This document shows, one piece after another, positions 15,896 to 25,226 of a stretch of 64,000 nt of DNA. Made by a program: the position numbers and the translations under genes. Within the stretch, counting starts at the first letter, position 1. Each line of letters begins with the position of its first letter. Below the pieces are notes generated by a model, which did not search any database, was not told the DNA's origin, and worked only from the letters and a program-made list of their open reading frames with translations. Source of the DNA: Ignavibacteria bacterium (GTDB lineage Bacteria; Bacteroidota; Ignavibacteria; Kapaibacteriales; UBA4661); contig JAAFIV010000011.1 of the NCBI GenBank assembly GCA_013298775.1, positions 62,001 through 126,000 of the forward strand, written 5' to 3'.

Positions 15896-17107
15896 CTACG
15901 TGTGCGCCTCATTCGCTCGGCGTTGGAGCAATGCCAACATTTCGGTGAGCGACAATACTTGCACTGTCTCTGCCGCATAATACCTTGTTCCTTGCGGTAT
16001 CACAATAAAATTTTCTTTCGTTGCGAGGTCTGCAATAACGTTTTGCAGACCTTTTGTCATTTTGGGCGCACTCGTGTATTTTATTTCAATCGCAAACAGG
16101 GGCTGACCGTACTCACAAACAACAAGGTCAGATTCCGCGCCATCTTGTGTGCGGTAGAACATCAATTCCTGTCCGTCGCTGAGTGCGCCGCGTATCTGCT
16201 CAATCGCGTAGCCTTCCCAGAACGCGCCCAGTTGCGGGTGTCCGCTCAGTTGCTCCCACGAATGTATGCCGAGAAGCGACGCAAGAACGCCGCTATCGCG
16301 GATGTAGATTTTTGGCGATTTCACCAAACGTTTTTTGGTATTTGCGAAATACGGTGGCAGCATGGATACGAGGAAGGAATGTTCAAGAAAACCCACGTAC
16401 CGTGCAAGCGTTGGCGTAGAAATGCCGAGCGATGCAGCGATGGGCTGCATATTCCAGATTTGTCCGTGATAATGCGCGAGCATCGTGAGGAGATTGCGCG
16501 TCAGTTTCGGGTCGGCGGGCAAGCCCAGAAGGGGCAAATCGCGCTCAATGTACGAGCGCAAAAATTCACGCCGCCAGAGCATACTTTTTTTCGCAGATGA
16601 AGCGAGAAAGCTCGGTGGGAAGCCGCCTCGCAGGAGATGTTCTCGTCGAGCCTCGTACTCGCGCAGTTCCTCAGTCTCCTGCGCAATAATTTCGCCCAGC
16701 AACAAGGGCGGAAGCTCGCAGTAGCCAATGCGCCCCGCCAACGACTCCGACGACGAGGTGAGAAGCGTCGGTGCGGCGGAACCCAAAAGCAGAAAACGAC
16801 CATCCACGCGCCAACGGTCAATCAGCGCACGAAACACAGGAAAAAGCTCTGGAACACGCTGCACTTCGTCAATAATAACCAGCGATTCCCGCAACGGCTC
16901 TAAAAACAAATAGGGTTCTTTCAACTTTACTTCATCGGCAGGCAACTCCATATCCAAAAAAACAACCTCGCGCCCACGCTCACGCCATTCGCGCTCAATC
17001 TGCCGCGCAAGCGTGGTTTTCCCAACCTGACGCGGACCAATTACGCCTGTAACGGGAAAGCTCTCCAAGTATTCTCGGACACGTTCTTGTGCGAATCGTT
17101 GTATCAT
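15896..17107 (-). CDS. AAA ATPase with DUF4143 domain
   Basis: A 403-residue protein. It has a Walker A motif Gly-Pro-Arg-Gln-Val-Gly-Lys-Thr (24-31), Walker B Val-Ile-Ile-Asp-Glu (77-81) and a sensor Leu-Gly-Ser-Ala near 110. The C-terminal DUF4143 region from about residue 200 has a PD-(D/E)xK-like run (Glu-Ser-Asp-Leu-Val-Val...Ala-Ile-Glu-Ile-Lys-Tyr). Such AAA_14/DUF4143 proteins are abundant, often horizontally moved and of unsettled function; links to defence or toxin-antitoxin systems have been proposed. It is a lone gene with no partner on either side. The final residues fall beside the family A repeat. Confidence 0.85.
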   Translation of the reverse strand: MIQRFAQERVREYLESFPVTGVIGPRQVGKTTLARQIEREWRERGREVVFLDMELPADEVKLKEPYLFLEPLRESLVIIDEVQRVPELFPVFRALIDRWRVDGRFLLLGSAAPTLLTSSSESLAGRIGYCELPPLLLGEIIAQETEELREYEARREHLLRGGFPPSFLASSAKKSMLWRREFLRSYIERDLPLLGLPADPKLTRNLLTMLAHYHGQIWNMQPIAASLGISTPTLARYVGFLEHSFLVSMLPPYFANTKKRLVKSPKIYIRDSGVLASLLGIHSWEQLSGHPQLGAFWEGYAIEQIRGALSDGQELMFYRTQDGAESDLVVCEYGQPLFAIEIKYTSAPKMTKGLQNVIADLATKENFIVIPQGTRYYAAETVQVLSLTEMLALLQRRANEAHT

Positions 17108-17243
17108 TTTTTGCTCGTTTTACCCTGCAAAATGAACAGTGAATGTTAGATTTACGGGGTAAAATTATCAAAAAAAATGCACCCGCGCGAGGATTTTTCC
17201 TTTGTATTCGATAAAATTTTCACGCTCACGTTTCCCCTCGAAG

Positions 17244-17846
17244 CTATTTCTTCATTGTTTGACCAATCTTCTTTGCATTTGCAGAAACCTTTGCGAGCCA
17301 TTCTGTTCGCTGCTGTTCATCAGTAAGTTTTAATCGAGACAAATAATAACGCCGTACCTGTTGAAATCCGCAGTATTTAAAAACAGTAAAGTAATTGGAG
17401 AACCAGCCTGGGTCGAGCATTGCAACAATCAATGGCGAATCCAAGGTATAGAAAAAATGCGCATCCTTTCCCTTCATCAAACCGTTTGGGAACACGGCTT
17501 TGCGATGTTTTCCACTAAAAGAATACGTTACGCCAGAGACAAAAACCCTATCAATAAATCCTTTGAGCAATGCTGGAAAACCGCCCCACCACACAGGATA
17601 GACAAAAATCAACGTGTGAGCATTCGTAATTTGTTCTCGGTAACCTTTGGTATATGAAACGCTGTCGAGGTCTCTGCGGCGATGTTCCTCATTGACAATT
17701 AGCACTGGGTCGAAATTCTCTGCGTACAAGTCCACTACCTCAAACGGACAACCGCTCTCTGTTAAACCTTTCTGCACGGCTTGACAGACAGAAGAGGTGA
17801 AACTTTTCAGATTGGGATGGCAATAAACGATAACGACTTTACTCAT
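17244..17846 (-). CDS. Flavodoxin-fold NAD(P)H oxidoreductase
   Basis: A 200-residue protein of the NQO1/MdaB/KefF superfamily. The first strand and loop Val-Ile-Val-Tyr-Cys-His-Pro-Asn-Leu-Lys-Ser-Phe-Thr bind the FMN/FAD phosphate, and Tyr-Pro-Val-Trp-Trp-Gly-Gly-Phe-Pro-Ala (about 82-91) binds the isoalloxazine ring. Expected role: two-electron reduction of quinones or similar acceptors in the cytoplasm. It starts 21 bases after the P-type ATPase stop, so the two are probably co-transcribed. KefF-like reductases regulate ion-transport systems, but a link to the ATPase here is inference. Confidence 0.85.
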   Translation of the reverse strand: MSKVVIVYCHPNLKSFTSSVCQAVQKGLTESGCPFEVVDLYAENFDPVLIVNEEHRRRDLDSVSYTKGYREQITNAHTLIFVYPVWWGGFPALLKGFIDRVFVSGVTYSFSGKHRKAVFPNGLMKGKDAHFFYTLDSPLIVAMLDPGWFSNYFTVFKYCGFQQVRRYYLSRLKLTDEQQRTEWLAKVSANAKKIGQTMKK

Positions 17847-17867
17847 ATTTTCGGCGGCAATTGATAC

Positions 17868-20603
17868 TTATTTTCCAACAAATTTGTTTTTCAATGCCAA
17901 GACCAATTTCTCTATTTCCACGACAACAATAATAGAGAACGAAACCGCCAAAATCCGCATCCAGTCTTGCATGGAGAGCGAGTATGGCGTGTCCAGAAGT
18001 CCATCAATCCAAGGAATTTCGACTGCGCCAATTTGCATGACCATTGCAAAAATCATCACGCCCAAAAGCGGCAAGTTATCGGAGAAGCTGATTTTTTCTA
18101 CACTTTCGCCTGTTTTCCGTCCAGGCAAGTTCCAGAAAAGTGAGCGTTCAAGCGAACGCGAGTTTTGAACGTTCCAGATTTGGAACAGCGCGAGCGTACA
18201 GAATGCGGCTGTTTGCGCTTTCACGAGCGGGTATTGCATGATGTTCACGTTGTAGTAAAACAAAGCCAGCGTTCCCAGCATCATACAAATACCGCAGAAG
18301 ATGATGTGTCCAATCATGCGCGGCGAAAGCAAGGCTTCATCACGCTTGCGGGGTTTGTACTTCATCACGTTGCCGTGTTCTTTCTCGAAAGCGAGCGGAA
18401 AGGTAGAAGTGCCATCGGTAACAAGATTTATCCACAAAAGCTGTGCAGGCAGGACGGGAAGCGGGATTCCGAGGAATACCGAGCTTGCCACTGTCAAAAC
18501 GCCGCCCAAACTTGTAGTCAAAATGTAAATCAAAATATGCCGCAAGTTCGAGAAAATCACGCGCCCGCGCCGCACGGCGGCTGCGATGCTGACGAAATTA
18601 TCATCCATTATCACCATGCCCGAAACGTCCTTCGCAACGTCTGTTCCCGACCCCATTGCAATGCCGATGTCTGCTTGCTTTAGTGCTGGTGCGTCATTCA
18701 CGCCGTCGCCTGTCATTGCAACGACGAGATTGTATTTTTGTAATTGCTTCACGATACGCAGTTTGTCCGTTGGCGAGACGCGGGCGTACACGTCGGTTGT
18801 TTCCACGCGCTTGTAGAGTTCTTCGTCGCTCATGGCTTCGAGTTCGCGTCCTGCCAGCACGTCAGGCTTTTCGTCGCCCGCCAAACGGAGGTCGTAGGCG
18901 ATTGCCTGTGCGGTTTTTGCGTGGTCGCCGGTAATCATTTTCACACGAATTCCTGCGTTGCGGCATTCTTCTATCGCATCGCGGGCTTCGGCACGGGCTG
19001 GGTCCACAATCGCTGCAAGCCCGACAAATACTAAGTCCTGAGCGTTTTCAAGTTCCTCTTCCGTTGGTGCGTGCGGTACTTCCTTCATTGCCAACAACAA
19101 GACGCGAAGCCCTTCTGAGGCAAATTTTTCTGTTTGATGTTGCAACAATTCCGCATCTATCGGCTGTAACGAGCCATCTGCCGCCATCATCTTCGGAGAA
19201 CGTGCCAAGAGGCGTTCCATTGAGCCTTTGAGGAGAATGTAGTATTTATCACCTTTCTGCGCCGTTACGCCCATAAATTGCCGCTCGGATTCAAACGGCA
19301 AATCCACCGACACGCGCCAATCCTCACGCTCGCCATCCACGCCCGCTTTATGCGCCAGCACGAGCAAAGCAGCTTCGGTTGGGTCGCCGACGATTTCAAA
19401 GGCAGGTGCGTCATTACCAGCGTCTTTCAAGCGCGTTTCCGTACACAATAGCCCTGTACGCAAAAACCATTGCAAAGCGAGATTTTGTGCGGTGTTTGCG
19501 GCATTTCCCGCAATGTCTTTAATTTCCCCTTTTTTATCGTAGCCCGTCCCCGAAACGCTCCATTCTGCGCCGCCAGTGAAGAGTTTCACGGTCGTCATTT
19601 GATTGCGCGTCAGCGTTCCTGTTTTGTCTGAGCAAATCACATTCGTGCTGCCCAGCGTTTCGACGGCAACGAGTTTGCGAATGACCGCATTCCGCTTTGC
19701 CATGAGGCGCATACCAATCGAAAGCGTGATGGTGACGGACATTGGCAAGCCTTCGGGAATGGCGGAAACGGCAAGACCAATCGCGGTAAGAGCCATCGTG
19801 AGGGGCGAATTTCCGCGCAGCCAGCCAACAACAAAAATCAGCACAACAATAGCAACAATGCCGATACTGAGGTATTTCCCAAAGCCTTCCAAGCGTTCTT
19901 GTAAGGGCGATTCATTCTCATCGGCGTTTTGGATTTCGGTAGAAATTTTGCTAAACTCCGTCATCAGCCCCGTGCCAGTAACAATCGCCTTCCCACGCCC
20001 ACGCTGCACGATTGTTCCCGCAAAGAGCATATTGATGCGGTCGCCAATAGGCGCGTATTCATCCAGCACAGCGTCTGGCTTTTTGGTAACAGCAAGCGAT
20101 TCGCCCGTGAGCATGGATTCATCCACTTGCAGCGTAGAAACCTCATAGACTCTCGCGTCTGCGGCAATGCGTGTTCCGCTTTCCACGAGCAAAACATCCC
20201 CGCAGACCAGTTCCCGTGCGGGAATTTCCACCATTTGCCCATTGCGAACAACTCGCGCCGTTGGAGCGGTCAGCTTTTTCAAGGATTGGAGCGCACTTTC
20301 GGCACGACGTTCTTGAACAAATCCCACAACCGTATTCAAAATCACCACGAAGGCAATCACGAGCGCGTCCTTTGGCTCTGCAACCAGCGCGTTCACAATG
20401 CCCGCCGCAATCAGGATGTACATGATTGGGTCATTAAATTCCTGCAAAAATTGCAGCCACATCGGCGTTTCTTTTGGAGGCGGTAATTCGTTAAAGCCGT
20501 AGGTTTCACGAGCCTTTTGGACTTCTGCTTCGGTTAATCCCCGTGTCGTATTGGCACTCAAGTCCTGCACGACGTTTTGAAGCGGTTTTGCATGGATATT
20601 CAT
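17868..20603 (-). CDS. Cation-transporting P-type ATPase, Ca2+ (type IIA) class
   Basis: A 911-residue pump. The order is an N-terminal cation ATPase domain, TGES actuator motif, phosphorylation site Asp-Lys-Thr-Gly-Thr (Asp near residue 325), Lys-Gly-Ser nucleotide-binding region, Met-Thr-Gly-Asp-Gly-Val-Asn-Asp-Ala hinge and six C-terminal helices. Membrane helix 4 has Ile-Pro-Glu-Gly-Leu-Pro and helix 6 has Asn-Leu-Val-Thr-Asp-Gly, matching the Ca2+ ligands of SERCA/PacL, so calcium export is the best guess; Mn2+ or Na+ cannot be excluded. Upstream is UspA, separated by a long hairpin, and a flavodoxin-fold reductase follows. Confidence 0.9.
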   Translation of the reverse strand: MNIHAKPLQNVVQDLSANTTRGLTEAEVQKARETYGFNELPPPKETPMWLQFLQEFNDPIMYILIAAGIVNALVAEPKDALVIAFVVILNTVVGFVQERRAESALQSLKKLTAPTARVVRNGQMVEIPARELVCGDVLLVESGTRIAADARVYEVSTLQVDESMLTGESLAVTKKPDAVLDEYAPIGDRINMLFAGTIVQRGRGKAIVTGTGLMTEFSKISTEIQNADENESPLQERLEGFGKYLSIGIVAIVVLIFVVGWLRGNSPLTMALTAIGLAVSAIPEGLPMSVTITLSIGMRLMAKRNAVIRKLVAVETLGSTNVICSDKTGTLTRNQMTTVKLFTGGAEWSVSGTGYDKKGEIKDIAGNAANTAQNLALQWFLRTGLLCTETRLKDAGNDAPAFEIVGDPTEAALLVLAHKAGVDGEREDWRVSVDLPFESERQFMGVTAQKGDKYYILLKGSMERLLARSPKMMAADGSLQPIDAELLQHQTEKFASEGLRVLLLAMKEVPHAPTEEELENAQDLVFVGLAAIVDPARAEARDAIEECRNAGIRVKMITGDHAKTAQAIAYDLRLAGDEKPDVLAGRELEAMSDEELYKRVETTDVYARVSPTDKLRIVKQLQKYNLVVAMTGDGVNDAPALKQADIGIAMGSGTDVAKDVSGMVIMDDNFVSIAAAVRRGRVIFSNLRHILIYILTTSLGGVLTVASSVFLGIPLPVLPAQLLWINLVTDGTSTFPLAFEKEHGNVMKYKPRKRDEALLSPRMIGHIIFCGICMMLGTLALFYYNVNIMQYPLVKAQTAAFCTLALFQIWNVQNSRSLERSLFWNLPGRKTGESVEKISFSDNLPLLGVMIFAMVMQIGAVEIPWIDGLLDTPYSLSMQDWMRILAVSFSIIVVVEIEKLVLALKNKFVGK

Positions 20604-20692
20604 GGTGGTAATAAATTGGTGAGAAAAACACCGACCCCAGTAATGACGGACTTTATAGGCTATTAATGCAGCAAAAATAGAACTGTCGCGCT

Positions 20693-20812
20693 ATTGGGTC
20701 AGGGAACGCGGATGAAGCCCGGACTGAGAGGATTTTGAGGATGTTTTCTTTCTTTTTAAGTATCTTTTTTATCCTCTCAATCCACATTCCCCCTTGAATT
20801 CAAGCCCAATCA
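20693..20812. repeat. Long imperfect inverted repeat between UspA and the ATPase
   Basis: Ends ATTGGGTC and GCCCAAT; the interior GACTGAGAGGATTTTGAGGAT pairs with ATCCTCTCAATCCAC about 40 bases later. It resembles the family C elements in size and in its GATGAAG/GAGGAT words but has different ends. Confidence 0.6.
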
Positions 20813-20829
20813 AAACTTAAAAGAAAAAA

Positions 20830-21279
20830 CTATTTCTTCACGCGCACCGCAAGCACAGGACACGGCGCAGAGCGCAAAAGCCGCTCGGTAGTGCTACCCA
20901 AAATAAAATGCTCCACACCACGCTTGCCACTTGTGCCAATGACTATCAAGGAAATACCATGCTTCTCGGCATATTCTGCTAAAAAAACATCAGGGCGACC
21001 ATGCGCAATGACGCATTCCGACGCAATGCCTTTTGCTTTCAAATTAGCCTGAATCGCGCTTATTTTCTCGCGTGATTGCCCTTCCACCAAGTCTCCTATT
21101 TCCTTCAACTTCGTATAAACATTCCCCCATTCTTCGGTGTACTCAATTTCCTGAATTACGTGCGCCAGATGCAGCGTAGCATTGAAGGCTTTTGCAAGCG
21201 TTTCCGCGTACTCCAGCGCGTGATTGGAAGGAGCGGAAAAGTCCGTTGGGACAAGGATGTGTGCGTTTTGTGTGAGCAT
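20830..21279 (-). CDS. Universal stress protein, UspA family
   Basis: A 149-residue protein with the ATP-binding USP pattern Gly-Thr-Ser-Gly-Lys-Arg-Gly-(9 residues)-Gly-Ser-Thr (about 114-128) and the end Cys-Pro-Val-Leu-Ala-Val-Arg. The N-terminal Ile-Leu-Val-Pro-Thr-Asp-Phe-Ser is the usual first strand. USPs bind ATP or partner proteins under stress and are often encoded next to ion transporters, as here with the P-type ATPase downstream on the same strand. The spacer of 226 bases carries a long hairpin, so co-transcription is possible but not certain. Confidence 0.9.
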   Translation of the reverse strand: MLTQNAHILVPTDFSAPSNHALEYAETLAKAFNATLHLAHVIQEIEYTEEWGNVYTKLKEIGDLVEGQSREKISAIQANLKAKGIASECVIAHGRPDVFLAEYAEKHGISLIVIGTSGKRGVEHFILGSTTERLLRSAPCPVLAVRVKK

Positions 21280-21317
21280 GGTTTTGGTTGGTTACGTGGT
21301 ACTTGATGTTTACTCGT

Positions 21318-22376
21318 TTAATTTTTTATCCATTTTTTTGTGAAAGACTGTCCTTTTGCGGTCGTTATACTAACAAGATACACACCAGAAGCAACATTCC
21401 CTACATCCAGCACAACATCACCGTCGGTAATTCTTTGCGTGAAGACGACATTGCCAAGAACAGAATATACGTTCACAATCGCAGGCTTGTTACTATCATC
21501 AGTATTCAGCGTAAGACTGTTACCATCGGAAGGATTAGGGTAGAGAGAGATATCGCCGTCCAAGCCATGATGCGCAATCGAAGTGCGGGTTACCATTGGT
21601 GCAAGATTGAAGTTTTGTCGGTCAAAATATACCAAACGATTGGGAATTGCAGTGGTAATATTGGTAAAATCTCTGTTGGAAATTCGACTTCTCCTGTGTC
21701 GCACAGCCAACCATGGAAGAATACTTTCGGCAATATCTTCGCGCGTTGGGTTATCTCTAGCGTATGTGGAAATAAAGGTTGGGTCGAGCCGTTGTGCAGC
21801 AAGCCACCCCGCAGAAGCTGCGTGTGCTGAATCTACGGAAGTATGCGCACCTTCATGCACGAGTGTTTCTTCAAGAATACCATCTTTTTCATAGAGTTCA
21901 CTTTGTCCTGTGTGAATGAGAATGGAATAATTTCCGCCTCCAAAAGGCTGTACTCCCTTGTGAATCCACAATGCACGGACACTGAGGCGCAAAAAGTATG
22001 GTAATTGCCCAACGAACCTTCCATACTTTTCTGCTTCTACCGATGCCGCCATAACGCTTGCAAACTCAGGGTTTATCTGCGCTTCTGTGCGTAAACCGTC
22101 GCTCCAAATAATAGAAAAAAGGTACACATTCATTGACTCAAATCTCGCCGTTCTACGGTCGAATACTGTGCGCATGCCACGCCCCATATATGTTGAGCTT
22201 TGAAAAACCGAAGCGTCGGTAGAAGTGATAATATCGGGGTCGAAAAAGATAGTCCCTGAATACGGTGGCTGCGCACGTGTTTGGAATTGCATAGCTATCA
22301 ACCAGAAGCATATTATCCCTACATACCCCAAAAAAGCATTCACTTGTTTTTCCGTTTGAAATAGTGAATCAACCAT
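21318..22376 (-). CDS. T9SS-sorted putative zincin-type metallopeptidase
   Basis: A 352-residue protein. A hydrophobic segment at residues 14-30 serves as signal peptide, with a rather long N-region. The middle carries Leu-Val-His-Glu-Gly-Ala-His-Thr (His174-Glu175-x-x-His178), an HExxH zinc motif. About 35 residues later Asn-Pro-Thr-Arg-Glu-Asp-Ile-Ala-Glu (Glu213/Glu217) resembles the EDxAE third-ligand helix of several zincin families. The last 75 residues are a type IX C-terminal sorting domain (Leu-Tyr-Pro-Asn-Pro, then Gly-Val-Tyr-Leu-Val, ending Lys-Lys-Trp-Ile-Lys-Asn). It should be exported across the outer membrane. Substrate unknown; proteolysis is inferred from motifs only. Confidence 0.65.
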   Translation of the reverse strand: MVDSLFQTEKQVNAFLGYVGIICFWLIAMQFQTRAQPPYSGTIFFDPDIITSTDASVFQSSTYMGRGMRTVFDRRTARFESMNVYLFSIIWSDGLRTEAQINPEFASVMAASVEAEKYGRFVGQLPYFLRLSVRALWIHKGVQPFGGGNYSILIHTGQSELYEKDGILEETLVHEGAHTSVDSAHAASAGWLAAQRLDPTFISTYARDNPTREDIAESILPWLAVRHRRSRISNRDFTNITTAIPNRLVYFDRQNFNLAPMVTRTSIAHHGLDGDISLYPNPSDGNSLTLNTDDSNKPAIVNVYSVLGNVVFTQRITDGDVVLDVGNVASGVYLVSITTAKGQSFTKKWIKN

Positions 22377-22431
22377 ACATCAATCCCTCATTAAATTCAC
22401 AACACACCAAGGAGTTATTTTTCTTACGAAT

Positions 22432-22881
22432 CTACATTTTTTTCCAATATTTTTTGCCAATCCAGAGCAGACCATATTCTTCGCCTGGATTACTTTCAAT
22501 GTAGGCGTGGTGCGCTTTGTGGGCGCGGCGCAGGGCTTGCAAGTACGGGATATTCGATTGCTCAATCCATTTTATGCGGCGGTGGATAAACACGTCATGC
22601 ACCACAAAATACACTGCGCCGTAGCAAATAATCCCGCAGCCCGCCCAGAATCGCCAGTCCAGCGTTGGCAGCCCCAGAACAAAGAGCAGCGTGGCAATCG
22701 CACCAAAACTGAAGGAGAAAATATCGTTCAGTTCAAAAAAGCCTTTTCCGTGAACGTGGTGGGTGCGGTGAATACGCCATAGTACGCCGTGCATGATGTA
22801 TTTGTGGAAGAAGCCGCTAAACAGCTCCATTCCTACGAATGCGGCGATGAGAATAGCGATATTTATGAGCCAAGTTTGCAT
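22432..22881 (-). CDS. crtZ: Beta-carotene hydroxylase-like (sterol desaturase superfamily)
   Basis: A 149-residue membrane protein with all four histidine clusters of the CrtZ family: His26-x4-His31, His38-x2-His41-His42, His95-x4-His100 and His121-x2-His124-His125. These bind a di-iron centre. The length is close to known CrtZ enzymes, which hydroxylate the carotenoid ionone rings at C3. No other carotenoid gene is in the window. It starts 11 bases after the small barrel gene upstream and is followed 55 bases later by the metallopeptidase-like gene on the same strand. Confidence 0.87.
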   Translation of the reverse strand: MQTWLINIAILIAAFVGMELFSGFFHKYIMHGVLWRIHRTHHVHGKGFFELNDIFSFSFGAIATLLFVLGLPTLDWRFWAGCGIICYGAVYFVVHDVFIHRRIKWIEQSNIPYLQALRRAHKAHHAYIESNPGEEYGLLWIGKKYWKKM

Positions 22882-22892
22882 TTCAATCTTTC

Positions 22893-23432
22893 TTAAAAAG
22901 TATGTCCTACACTTAATCCAAACCAGTAGGCAAAAGGGGTTGAGTCTGGTGGAGGTGGATTGGTCAATACCACAATCGGTGTCCAGAGAAGACGAAAATT
23001 AAATCCCTCGTGCTTCGGTTGTAAGCGATAGCCGAGCATTGGAACAAGCATTATATTGATTTCTGGCTTTATACCTAACGAGGCATACATGCCCGAAAGT
23101 ATTGAAACCATCGGCGTTATACCTATTCCCGCTTCAAGATGACTTGATGAACCTGCGAAATTCAGCAAATAACTTGCACTCATAGGAAGCGCAAAGGAAA
23201 ATGAATACGCATCTGGAAAATTAAGGGGTAGAGCAGACAAACCCACACGGCAAGCAATGTTCGGTGTTATCAATCTATCGTAATTGACCGAGTAAATAAG
23301 CGCATTTCCCGCCAACTCAAGATAAATTGTATTTTTCTTCATGCTCTCAAAGTCGTTTGCAGACGCGGTTGTACCTTGTGCAAAGCTGCTCACTTGTATG
23401 AGCATTACCAAGATGAGCAAGACAATTTTCAT
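22893..23432 (-). CDS. Small outer-membrane beta-barrel-like protein
   Basis: A 179-residue protein from the ATG at 23432, chosen for its signal peptide (Met-Lys-Ile-Val-Leu-Leu, cleavage near Ser-Phe-Ala/Gln). The rest alternates amphipathic strands and Gly/Pro turns, ending Gly-Leu-Ser-Val-Gly-His-Thr-Phe, with the C-terminal Phe usual for barrels. It resembles the OmpW/PorT-like small barrels of Bacteroidota, but no family motif is certain. It lies 28 bases after the chemoreceptor gene and 11 bases before crtZ, so it may belong to the same transcript. Function unknown. Confidence 0.65.
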   Translation of the reverse strand: MKIVLLILVMLIQVSSFAQGTTASANDFESMKKNTIYLELAGNALIYSVNYDRLITPNIACRVGLSALPLNFPDAYSFSFALPMSASYLLNFAGSSSHLEAGIGITPMVSILSGMYASLGIKPEINIMLVPMLGYRLQPKHEGFNFRLLWTPIVVLTNPPPPDSTPFAYWFGLSVGHTF

Positions 23433-23460
23433 GCTATTTCCCTGCGAGAAAGTGTTTTTA

Positions 23461-25226
23461 TTACAATTCATTCTCAACATATTCTCGCCAGTTTTTATTA
23501 TGCTTAGGCGCGGCGGTAATTTGCAAAATCGTGCGATTATCAATACGGAACGCGCCGACAAGCGTGCTAAGGTGTTCGGCGAGCGCGTTCAGGCTGCGTG
23601 CGGCTTCTGCGATTTGCTCCACGCCATTGGCGGTCTCGCGCACGGTTCCTGTAATGATGTTCATATGCTCCGAAAGCTCGCTCATTTCAGCAGATTGGGT
23701 ATTATTGGTTGTGGCAATATGGCTGTATGTTTCGGCAGATTTCATCGCTGATTTCATTGCCGATTCAATCGCAATTCCTGTTTTTCCAACCAGCTCTTTA
23801 CCCTTCTGTACCTCCGATGTTCCCTGCCGAATCACATGCACCGCGCCCTGCGTATCACGTTGAATTTTGGTAATCATTGCCGCAATTTCTTTCGTCGCTT
23901 TTGTGGTGCGCTCGGCGAGTTTGCGGACTTCATCAGCAACGACCGCAAAGCCGCGTCCTTGCTCACCTGCACGGGCAGCTTCAATCGCAGCATTCAGCGC
24001 GAGAAGGTTTGTTTGGTCGGCGATTTCATCAATTACTTGGATAATTTCACCAATCTGATTGCTGCTCACGCCAAGCTCTTCCACTGTTGCGGCGGAACGT
24101 TGCACTACTTCGTCAATTTTGTTCATGCCTTCGATAGTCTGATTGACCACACCAGAGCTTGCTTGCGTTTCCAAAGCGGTTTTACGGGCATTTGTGGAAA
24201 ATTCATTTGCTTTTTGCGCCGTACCTTGCATTTGATTGGCAAAGTCTTCTATTGCCGACGCTGCACCCATTATTCCTTGTGCTTGCTCACGGGCGGCGGT
24301 GGAAATATGCTCGGTATTGGCGGAAATTTGCGCACTCGCACCTGCCGTTGCCTCGACGTTTTCAACCACACGAATAATTGTTGCACGCATATTATCAATG
24401 GCACTATTGAAGGCAATAAAAATCTTCCCGATGTCGTCCTCTTTTTCGACATGAAAGCGTACGGTCAAGTCGCCGCTCGCAAATCGGTGTACCGCCTCCA
24501 ACATATGCTCCATGCTTGCTGCAAGGTATTCGTTCAACGCTTCCGATTCATTTATCATACCATCAACTTTTACTTTTTCCTTTTCCAGTGCAGACTTCAT
24601 TTGAATCAAACCTTTGTTCAAATCCGCCGCTTCACGGTTGCGTTTTTCCAAATTGGCGAATGCTTCTTGCCGCCCATTTTCAAACATCGTTGCCACAAGC
24701 GATAGCACCACGCCTAACACCGAGATAGCAACGAACTCCGAGCGCAACATACTTTGCTCTGGCACACCATTCATAAACTGCACACCTTTTTGACCAGCAA
24801 TAAAATACCCCAAGGCAACAATTACCGTAACAGCAAGCCATTGAAACATCTGACGTTTCGACAGCGTGAGTGCGGCAAAAAGCGGAATGACGGCTGTCCA
24901 CTGATACACCGTCGAGCGCAAGCCATTTGTGGTAAAAATGAGCGAATGCAGCATCAAAAAAGAAAACAAACACAATAAATGAGCTGAAAGCGTGAGATTT
25001 CGCGAGGCACGCAAAAATGCGGGCAAGAGCAAAAACACACCGTGCTTATTGCCAAAAAGAGTATTGCTACATAATGCCCATAGAGCAGATACGAGATAGA
25101 TACTATCGGACAGGTCATGCCCGTAATCAAACAAATGCTCACCAGCAATTTTGCTCGGCGAAACATATCATAATCTACCTCAAACTCCGATGGAACGAAG
25201 CGAAGAACAAGATCTTGGAATTTCAT
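23461..25226 (-). pseudogene. Methyl-accepting chemotaxis protein with N-terminal frameshift
   Basis: Two overlapping frames make one receptor. The first (ATG at 25226) encodes Met-Lys-Phe-Gln-Asp...Phe-Arg-Arg-Ala-Lys-Leu-Leu-Val-Ser and the first helices. The second carries the remaining helices, a HAMP-like linker and the cytoplasmic signalling hairpin ([10 protein letters not shown]). Both match the intact paralogue at 29170-30936 in order and spacing. The break is at a run of five A on the plus strand (25031-25035); one extra base there restores a continuous protein of about 588 residues with exact spacing to the paralogue. It could be a true mutation, phase variation, recoding or an assembly error. 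Confidence 0.75.
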
